Below are positions 57,211 to 64,000 of a stretch of DNA of 64,000 nucleotides, piece by piece. The translations under genes were made by a program, and so were the position numbers. Each line of letters starts with the position of its first letter. The stretch's first letter is position 1. The DNA comes from Galerina marginata. Its lineage: Eukaryota; Basidiomycota; Agaricomycetes; Agaricales; Galerinaceae. The DNA lies in contig JAECYW010000002.1 of the NCBI GenBank assembly GCA_023014335.1, positions 3,348,001-3,412,000 of the forward strand. Reading direction: 5' to 3'. The notes under the pieces were generated by a model that was not told where the DNA came from, made no database searches, and saw only the letters and a program-made list of their open reading frames with translations.

Positions 57211-58133
57211 TAGTATCAATAGAAAGCTCTGAAAACTCTTGTCCTGTAAGACCTTGAACAGTAAATGAGCAAGGACCTGATTCTACACCATCTTCTTCTT
57301 CATTATCATGTACACTAGTGGCTTCTGGATCTTTATTTATAATAGACTCCCTATAGTCAATAACAACAGGACAGTCACTTTCAGGATATTGCATTAAGTT
57401 GTCTTTTGAGATTCCAACATCAGAATAATCAGCATGATTTAATTTAAGCCAGTTTAAAGCATTAGCTACATGATTGCGACGGACAAGTAAAGGAGTGCGT
57501 TTAATATCATCTTTGGTGGGTCTGCAAGGTCCAGTAAAAATAAATGCAAGAACTTCATCAAGCTCTTTTACTGGAGGTGGTAAAACATCATATATTTTTG
57601 GGACTGGATTTTGAAAGGTAATAGCATTGGCTCTCATTTTATATCTGCCTGATGCCACTTTGACTATGCATCTGTTGTGTCTTACACGTGCAATTAAAAG
57701 CTTTTCTACATAAGTCAGATTTTTAAGCACATCTGGTACTTCACCAATCCAAAAACCTGAAGCTAAAGCAAATGAAGGTATTTTGTTTTTCTTTAAACTA
57801 GCACAACAGGTTTTACATGCATGAGTACATTTTGAATCAATAATTGGACCAGTAATATCAGAAATAGGATCTTCAGGAGTTTTTCTTTCTTTGCGAGTAA
57901 TACCTGGGTTTATTAATATCTTTAGTCTATCTTTTATTTCACTTAAGGGTATTAGATTTCTAAATGGTGTTAATTTTCCACAAACTGCACAGCCTGCTTC
58001 TACAAATTGAGAAGGACTTGTATCTTGTATAAAGCCTGAAATGATTTTATGAAGAAGACTTTTAGATGGTGGCTGAGGAGGAAATACTTTATTTCTTTCT
58101 TCAGACTGAGATATATCTTTCTCTTTCTTCTGA
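57211..58133 (-). pseudogene. Helitron accessory N-terminal domain
   Basis: Zinc-like cysteines (CAVCGK, CTHACKTC) lead into FALASGFWIGEVPDVLKNLTYVEKLLIARV in part, RCIVKVASGRYKM and GPCRPTKDDIKRTPLLVRRN. These are hallmarks of the DUF6570-type region that precedes the Rep domain in fungal Helitrons. The very N-terminus is cut by HLR 11. A stop-free frame runs over the stretch read. Confidence 0.75.
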
Positions 58134-58401
58134 CTTGGTCAGAGGCCATTGCTACGCATGGCAAAAACAAGTTCTTACTTTCAAGGTGAGTCCGACTATA
58201 AATAAAGGTTAAATAAGTAAATAATGCATAGTCCGCTCAAATCTGAAGCTATTGGGATGATCTTATACTCAAAAAAAGCAGAAAAATGAGGCGGTTCTAA
58301 CAAGCCTAAGGCCCTGATTTTTACGATTTTTTTGATACCAAGATCATCAAAATTGGCCCAGTAATGGCTGAGATACAGAAACCATGCAGGGTCACTATAT
58401 G
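58134..58401 (-). mobile_element. HLR copy 11, truncated by an LTR element
   Basis: Has the family 3' end (58134) but lacks its 5' module, because an LTR begins at 58402. The last five bases, ATATG, could be that LTR element's target duplication. Confidence 0.75.
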
Positions 58402-58863
58402 TGTAACAAACCTCTAGTAAGGTACGTCACTACGTGGGGAGTTAACGCCTAAGACGATCTGGCGGGCTTTGGTGAGTAGACCTAGGAGTAATCCTTCAGT
58501 CTGAGAGCGAACAGAGAAGCTGAGATCGATCGCAGATATATGCTTTGATGAAGTTAGATCTCTTAGATCTAAGTCTCGGAAAACGCTAAGAACTCTATAT
58601 TCAAACTTTACACCTGATGCGTGCGCCTCTGCTCCCAGGTAGTACTAGGTTTACAGGGGCTAGCAAGCAACTTAGGCTTATCGGATATGAATGTAAGAAG
58701 ATCAATTCAGTAATGTGACAAGTAACACTATATCTACTCTGAGAGTCACATAAGGTGACTCTCAAGTAATAAAGGATACTTTACAGTCCATATATGAAGT
58801 AGATGGAAAGGAAATTTAGTAGACAGCAGGAGGGACTGCCAGGGACTGAAAGCATGTGTTACA
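58402..58863 (-). repeat. LTR of a second LTR element (3' LTR in minus sense)
   Basis: 462 bp from TGTAACA to TGTTACA, a canonical TG...CA with inverted tips. The right flank (GAGCC) is not the same as the left flank (ATATG), so it is not a simple solo LTR. A GGGGGG tract follows on the inner side. Confidence 0.68.
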
Positions 58864-58878
58864 GAGCCCCCCTACTTT
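58864..58878 (-). promoter_or_regulatory. Polypurine tract
   Basis: In element sense AAGTAGGGGGGCTC abuts the LTR start. Confidence 0.6.
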
Positions 58879-59228
58879 CTATCTGCTGAATGGAACAAAG
58901 AAATCCAGAATAAGGAGGTGTTGGGGTTGGAAGGTGGGCATCCAAAATATAGAGGATGAAATCAATGTAGGAGTGGGTTTTCAAAATAAGAAAAAGAAAG
59001 GAGTAAGAAAAGAAAATAGACTTGTGGTAAGAGCCCATATTTAAAGACAAGAATTGAACTCCAATGAAGTGGCAAAGTCAGAAAAAGGAGTGAAGTAAAG
59101 CCCTTGAAGTCCTAAAAGAAAAAAAATAATTGGTAGTCATATATAAGGGTGGCCAGACCCATAGACAACAAAGGTGATCTGACAGCAGGCTTTGATCAGC
59201 CTACTATACCTATAGCCCTCCCAGAAAA
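58879..59228. other. Non-coding A-rich stretch
   Basis: No gene seen. Lies between the polypurine tract and the ORFs to its right. Confidence 0.5.
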
Positions 59229-59807
59229 TTAATCCTCATATAGCCCCCCCAACCTCAAGAGATGGATGGCAGAAGCTTGAGGTTGCTGGAACTGAGATAG
59301 AACCATTGACAGTTCATTGGAGATGAAGAGGTAGCCTGGAAAGGTAGAAAGTACTAGTAGACAAGAAAAGGGAATGACCATATTGAGAGAGGCATGGAGC
59401 ATGATTGAAACATAAGAGCATAGAAGTGAAGAGCCAAAATTATCAAAATCCCAATTTGCGAAGCAATCACAGCTTGAATGGCGATATTCCGGATATCCGC
59501 AGAAAGCTGCAAACTGACACATTCCAATGCATCCAGAATCATTGCAATAGACAGAGGTGACGAGGTGTGGTGATATGAATTGTAGAAATGAGCCATTTTT
59601 TTTCGAAAAGCTTATCTCCGGGGTGAATATTCGACGAGGTGTCATGTTGAAGAGATTGCCTGAATGATATGGTTGATGCCTTTCGAATGAGCTATAAATC
59701 ATCGAGAACGGATGATGCATCCTTGAGATAAGCAGGAAATTGTCGAAATGCGAAAATAGCAGGAATGAAAAGTATCCGGATGGTGAAGTCAGTCTGAGTC
59801 CGTGCAC
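59229..59807 (-). CDS. Unrecognised ORF with hydrophobic segments
   Basis: 192 codons, overlapping the end of the 1358-codon ORF by 19 bases in another frame. No ATG in good context at its start, so it could be its continuation after a frameshift or an intron. Cys-rich middle (CIGMCQFAAFCG) and one hydrophobic span (NMVIPFSCLLVLSTFPGYLF). No family recognised. Confidence 0.35.
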   Translation of the reverse strand: MHGLRLTSPSGYFSFLLFSHFDNFLLISRMHHPFSMIYSSFERHQPYHSGNLFNMTPRRIFTPEISFSKKNGSFLQFISPHLVTSVYCNDSGCIGMCQFAAFCGYPEYRHSSCDCFANWDFDNFGSSLLCSYVSIMLHASLNMVIPFSCLLVLSTFPGYLFISNELSMVLSQFQQPQASAIHLLRLGGLYED

Positions 59808-62800
59808 CTAAAAGCCCCCCTTGCATCTGCCGTGTCGCTGTTGACGTTTATCCATGCATTTCGCTGATTATATGCTGTTCGAGTAGCGCATACAGGTCGG
59901 GAAGCGAGAGGCGCAAGGGCCTCGTTGTTTGTGGGCATCGTTTTCAAACCTGAATGTAGATATGTAGGTGGTAGAGCAACACTGGACAAAAGCCTGAAAA
60001 ATTGAGTGATTCTTGTACCAGTCTCACTGAATTTGTCCATGTAAGTTGTCTTGCGCTTGTATCGCCATAAACTAAACGTCGCCGGATAGCTCTGGATCAG
60101 GCCTTTCCAATGCACCAAAAATCGTCGCCAAAATCGAATCCGATCATCTGCGATAAGGCATACAAAGCGAGAAACAAGGTCGACTATAGCGGGAGCTGCA
60201 AGTAGCACAAACTGACGAATTGGGGCTTCCTGGAAAGAGGATGTCGATAGCTTTCCATTGATATCTTGGATGTTGATAATGACGGCCGCGTTGGTGAGAT
60301 ATCCACTGATTAGCTCAAAATACAAGATTAACGAAATTGACGACAGTGCTGCGAGCAAGAGACGCCTCGCGATGCGCCAGATATCGTCAGGAAGAACTTT
60401 TCGAAGGCTTTCAAATGAATAAACAATGACGAAATAACCCCAAGTAAATGGGATGCAATGGGGCAATGTTTCTGAGAGTTGTTGCCCGATTTCCCGGACA
60501 CGAAGCAGAAGATTGGAAGTAGTTGAGGTCTCGAAAAAATCAGCTGAACAAGGGCTTCCTGGCGTAAAAAGAATCGCGGCGTTGATTGCCCTGTTTGCGA
60601 AGTTATAACCTATTCTTTGAATCCAGACCTTCTGTCTGTTTCCTTCCCACCACCATCCAATGTCCTTCAAACTCGATCCTTGGGATGCTGCACGCGATTG
60701 GCTATTGTTTGAAATGTGTTCGGGATGGCGCCACGTCAGAATTCGTGTCACCAATGGGTTGAACAACCATGGCGGCGGTATGGCGGGTACTACTGGGATC
60801 GAAGTTGGCGGCTTAGAAGTCGTAGACCAAGGGAATTTCAATGGGGCATAGCCAATGTTGAGCCTATCTGCCCTCTCAGCATCCGGCATGTCTGTGTCTA
60901 GGGTGTTGTGCTGACATTGGAGACTACCAATTGAAAGGCAAGTCCTCATTACCATTGCTCCGACGATCCATTTGGTATAATTGTGTCGGTAACCCACAGA
61001 ACTCGAAAGTAAAGATTTACCAGAAAGCGTCGAAATGTTACATATATCGAAATCACCGCCTTTAAAATGTAGAAAACTCCGGTCTGATAGTCCTCTGTCC
61101 ATAAGACTGAGTACTGGTAAAATGAAGAGCGTTGGAGGTGGTAGCGTGCATGATTGAGAACCAGAGGGACACAGTGGATGATAATCCGGAGTCGCAAAGT
61201 CCTTGGACTTGTTCGTGAACCTAATTTCCCCCCGAGCGTCCGCTGTGTCACTATTCGGCAAATCCAGTTGCAGAGTTTGAGCTGGGGCTCTTACACCTTG
61301 GTTCCAACAAGCGAGGGTCACGCCAATGATCAGCGGCAATTTGTACAGTAAATCCTGCCCATTGAAGTTGTAGATCGTGATGCGGATAAACAACCTCAAG
61401 AGTGAGCGAGGGCTGGAGAGGCTGGACGAACTGCGGAATCGTAGTTTGACAGGTCCGGTATGATAGAAGGTTGAGACTCCTGGCGTCAGAGGCCTCCGCA
61501 GGGGGTTATCCGCAACAGCGGGTGACCTAGCCGTACTCGATGTTCCTGTTACCAGGAAGAGAGCCACGGCGATCGAGGGCGTAGAGTCTTGTACGCCTCG
61601 ATCCTGACAAAATCCGTTGCTGGCTGATACGGAGGTAGTAGGGTCTGGACAAGAACGAACGAGGGAATTGTTCTGAGTATGGGCGAAATACATGCAGAAC
61701 GCATTTCCTGGAGAATCTATCTGCTGACATCTTTGCCCTAATCGACTAGATCTATTCTCCCCACGGATTCCTGCTTTACCGGCCAAATTTGAGCTTTGGA
61801 AGCGTGATTGGATAGTAGTGAGAGTGGTGGAAAGGTCAAATCTGTCGACTGTTGACGTTGAAAAGGTGTCCAAGATGTGTATTCGCCATTCACATGGGGC
61901 GGAAACGAGGGGCCCGTCTTGAGCTGCGACACAATTTTCCGGAGTCACGTCGATCTTGGGACATAGCGGTATTGTTGAGAGGTTTTGAAACCATGATGGG
62001 ATGGTCGGAGTCGAGAAAGATTGTGAGGCCGAGTCTAGGGGCTCCACTGTCGCATTTGTTGATTCCACGTACGGAGCTCGAATGACGTTGATGGTCTTCG
62101 ACGATTCGAAAGGTGTGCCGCAATTGTTATGGTCGAGAACGTTGACAACCGGAGAGGGAAGGTGGAGTGGAAGCAGGTGAATGTCAGAAGTTGCTGGCGT
62201 CAGAGGCCTCCGGGGGCTGTTAACCACGCCAACGGGTGACCTAGCCGCACTCAACATTCCCGTTACCAGGAAGTGAGTAACGACGATCGAGGGCGTGGAG
62301 TCTTGAGCCCGCTGATCCTGACGAATTCCATTGTTGGCTCCAAATGAGCTTGCTAGGCCTGGACGGAAGCGAACGAGGAGATTGTTCCGATGTCGAGCTA
62401 AATCTGTACGTACCATTATAGATCCATTTTCTTCAGCTATTATTACTCTAGCTTTTCCCCCCCGGCCGTTGTGTCGCAGCCAATCTTCTGCGCCATTCAA
62501 GTCCAAACATTCGAAGTGAAGGGAAAGTCTATCTGCGGGAACTTTCGTTGTCGATGGAGCAGGTGAGCTAACGATTTGCGGAGTGTCTACTTCGCACGCT
62601 GAAGACGCATGGCTTGAAGCGGATTGAAGATGACGTTGAAGCGGATAAGTTGTATAGGAGGATGGCAAAGGTGAAGTCGGCGACGCGAAGCGTGAGGCGA
62701 ATGATGACGGACCTCGAGAGTTGGCCCTTAATGTCGGTGGAGATCGGGAAAGCAGGGAAAGATGATCCGGATCAAAAGAGGACAGACGAGAGTCCAAGGG

Positions 62801-63865
62801 CCACAGCGGACGATGTTCAAGTGCTGTGAGGTCCGTGCACTTGTTCATGCGCCTGCTTGCCCCCCCAGCGTTCGCTGTGATGTTATTTGGCGACTCTGGT
62901 TGCAGAGTTTGAGTTGCTGTAACCGATGGCACGGGGGTGTAACAAACACTGCGTGGATAAGGGAATCGTGTTGAAGAGTTGGGTTCGAGTTCGAAGATGG
63001 TGGCTTGAGTGGCGAGGGGTGATGTTGTCGCTCTAGGAGTTGAAGGCGACTCGGAATTGATCTCTACAGCCGATGGCAGTGATGTCACACCTCCAGACAC
63101 AATGAACGACTTTCGATCCCGAAATGGGATGAAAATCCCACCGCTGACAGTTTGATCTTCGAGATAAAGACCCAACAGCTGGAAGATGGTCTTTGGAAGT
63201 GGCTGGGACGATAGTGCGATGGATTCGTTCCGCAGAATTTGCGACCTAGCTGTGCTCGAAGGCGTCGAGTCCGTGTTCTCGGACCCAATTCCTCTTACCC
63301 CAGCATATGCCATGTCACTATTTACCACAAGTACGTCGTGCTGACGATGGCGAAGTCCTGTCGCACTGCTCGACGGTGGCTGGATGGAGTTAACAAATCG
63401 CAAAGTTCGACCACCGATAGCCAAAGCCGGTGAGGGTTCTGGGATGCGATTCCAACAAGCGAGGGTGGAGAGGCTGGACGAACTGCGGAATCGTGGGTCG
63501 ACGGGTCGGGTGTGATGGAAGGTTGAAATTCCTGGCGTCAGAGGCCTCCGCGGGCCGTTAACCACGCCAGCGGGTGACCAAGCTGTGCTCGACATTCCTG
63601 TTACCAGGACGAGAGCATCGGCGATGAAGGGAGCAAATTGTATGCCATCATCCTGACGAAAACTGTTGTTGGCAATGAAGAAGGTTGTTTGACCTGTAGA
63701 AATGCACGCGAGGACATTGTTCAGGTGTCGAACTAAATCTGTACGTACCACTCCCGGTTCATTTCCTTCATCCGTTACTCTAGCAGCTCTCTTCCATTCA
63801 TCCTCCCCTGCCAGCTTTCTGCGAACTGGATTCGCTGGAGTCGCGCATGACATTGTCGAAGGCAA
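59789..63865 (-). CDS. 1358-codon ORF with three internal repeats and C-terminal membrane-like segments
   Basis: A single open frame of 4.1 kb. A block of about 105 residues occurs three times, starting near residues 40, 487 and 725, with the shared core FLVTG-SxxARSP-V-N--RRPLTP. A second element (DTADARG) also recurs near residues 880 and 1345. The repeats are Ser/Thr/Pro-rich. Residues about 1130-1260 hold two or three hydrophobic stretches (RRLLLAALSSISLILYF; RQFVLLAAPAIVDLV). No known domain. If the LTR and polypurine tract at 58402-58878 belong with it, it is cargo of a non-autonomous LTR element; otherwise it is an orphan gene. Confidence 0.45.
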   Translation of the reverse strand: MPSTMSCATPANPVRRKLAGEDEWKRAARVTDEGNEPGVVRTDLVRHLNNVLACISTGQTTFFIANNSFRQDDGIQFAPFIADALVLVTGMSSTAWSPAGVVNGPRRPLTPGISTFHHTRPVDPRFRSSSSLSTLACWNRIPEPSPALAIGGRTLRFVNSIQPPSSSATGLRHRQHDVLVVNSDMAYAGVRGIGSENTDSTPSSTARSQILRNESIALSSQPLPKTIFQLLGLYLEDQTVSGGIFIPFRDRKSFIVSGGVTSLPSAVEINSESPSTPRATTSPLATQATIFELEPNSSTRFPYPRSVCYTPVPSVTATQTLQPESPNNITANAGGASRRMNKCTDLTALEHRPLWPLDSRLSSFDPDHLSLLSRSPPTLRANSRGPSSFASRFASPTSPLPSSYTTYPLQRHLQSASSHASSACEVDTPQIVSSPAPSTTKVPADRLSLHFECLDLNGAEDWLRHNGRGGKARVIIAEENGSIMVRTDLARHRNNLLVRFRPGLASSFGANNGIRQDQRAQDSTPSIVVTHFLVTGMLSAARSPVGVVNSPRRPLTPATSDIHLLPLHLPSPVVNVLDHNNCGTPFESSKTINVIRAPYVESTNATVEPLDSASQSFSTPTIPSWFQNLSTIPLCPKIDVTPENCVAAQDGPLVSAPCEWRIHILDTFSTSTVDRFDLSTTLTTIQSRFQSSNLAGKAGIRGENRSSRLGQRCQQIDSPGNAFCMYFAHTQNNSLVRSCPDPTTSVSASNGFCQDRGVQDSTPSIAVALFLVTGTSSTARSPAVADNPLRRPLTPGVSTFYHTGPVKLRFRSSSSLSSPRSLLRLFIRITIYNFNGQDLLYKLPLIIGVTLACWNQGVRAPAQTLQLDLPNSDTADARGEIRFTNKSKDFATPDYHPLCPSGSQSCTLPPPTLFILPVLSLMDRGLSDRSFLHFKGGDFDICNISTLSGKSLLSSSVGYRHNYTKWIVGAMVMRTCLSIGSLQCQHNTLDTDMPDAERADRLNIGYAPLKFPWSTTSKPPTSIPVVPAIPPPWLFNPLVTRILTWRHPEHISNNSQSRAASQGSSLKDIGWWWEGNRQKVWIQRIGYNFANRAINAAILFTPGSPCSADFFETSTTSNLLLRVREIGQQLSETLPHCIPFTWGYFVIVYSFESLRKVLPDDIWRIARRLLLAALSSISLILYFELISGYLTNAAVIINIQDINGKLSTSSFQEAPIRQFVLLAAPAIVDLVSRFVCLIADDRIRFWRRFLVHWKGLIQSYPATFSLWRYKRKTTYMDKFSETGTRITQFFRLLSSVALPPTYLHSGLKTMPTNNEALAPLASRPVCATRTAYNQRNAWINVNSDTADARGAFRCTDSD

Positions 63866-64000
63866 TGGGGGGGTAGTGACCGCGTGTGTGACTGCTTTGG
63901 CTTGGTCATCCCGAGTTGAAGTCCAATGCGCGGCCGAGATGGGATGCAGTCTTTGCGCAGACGTGGCGGAGGTTTGCTCTGAGGGATAAGCTGAAAGATA
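63866..64000. other. Window edge, nothing assigned
   Basis: Upstream of the 1358-codon ORF in minus sense; no motif recognised. Confidence 0.4.

Larger units (their letters stand above)
17692..58133 (-). mobile_element. Autonomous-type Helitron, split into six coding segments
   Basis: One long minus-strand gene can be followed through 57211-58133, 55524-55959, 52920-53308, 25563-26523, 23623-25180 and 17895-19702. The 3' terminus at 17692-17740 has the hairpin GCCAT...ATGGC and the ending seen in the small HLR repeats, in diverged form (CTCTAAACAAG), so the HLRs look like its non-autonomous relatives. The 5' terminus lies to the right of 58133 and is not in the window. One nonsense codon, one frameshift and the insertions make it inactive. 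Confidence 0.82.

Noticed and set aside
62937..62955. TGTAACAAACACTGCG as a second LTR end
   Set aside because: Only about 10 bases match the LTR at 58402; it lies within the 1358-codon ORF and the similarity stops at once.

Overview
The window looks like a transposon graveyard from a mushroom-forming basidiomycete (Agaricomycete). The reasons are short introns with GTRNGY...YAG ends, a Ty3/gypsy pol of the type common in Agaricomycetes, a fungal Helitron with an accessory N-terminal domain, a JmjC-like pseudogene, and no bacterial signals. I see no clearly intact host gene. Almost every base belongs to mobile DNA, nested several levels deep, and many insertions can be proved because removing them restores a reading frame.

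Layout. 41-2713: 5'-truncated LINE with poly(A) and a 14-bp target duplication. 2714-9158: unassigned DNA, a JmjC-like pseudogene, a 1.03-kb terminal-inverted-repeat element, and copies of a small Helitron-like repeat (called HLR here). 9159-17691: dead Ty3/gypsy element (gypsy-1), split by two HLRs and a hAT-type MITE. 17692-58133: a minus-strand autonomous-type Helitron whose single gene (accessory N-domain, Rep, helicase, USP-like peptidase) is split into six segments by HLRs, two 3.9-kb foldback elements and a chimeric HLR that captured pieces of other transposons. 58134-64000: a truncated HLR, then an LTR with polypurine tract and a 1358-codon repeat-containing ORF.

The centrepiece is a 22.4-kb LTR retrotransposon on the minus strand (29217-51595), inserted in the second foldback element. 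Its 1741-bp LTRs appear identical, its target duplication is ACAGT, and its gag, protease, RT/RNase H and integrase are recognisable. Between integrase and the 3' LTR lie five intron-containing genes (A-E), all antisense to gag-pol, several with their own TATA-like boxes. Gene A encodes a Gal4-like six-cysteine cluster and a long acidic tail; B, C and D are tandem paralogues with the same two intron positions. The element is rich in the short motif (A/C)CCGT(A/C)C in LTRs, introns and both coding strands. Gal4-type clusters read CGG/CCG, so a self-recognition system (as in plant VANDAL elements with VANC proteins) is a testable hypothesis. A 5.1-kb foldback DNA element with a TATA duplication has since cut pol in two.

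Inferred order of events, oldest to youngest: gypsy-1 and the Helitron; HLR, MITE and foldback insertions into them; the giant LTR element into foldback copy B; the 5.1-kb element into its pol.
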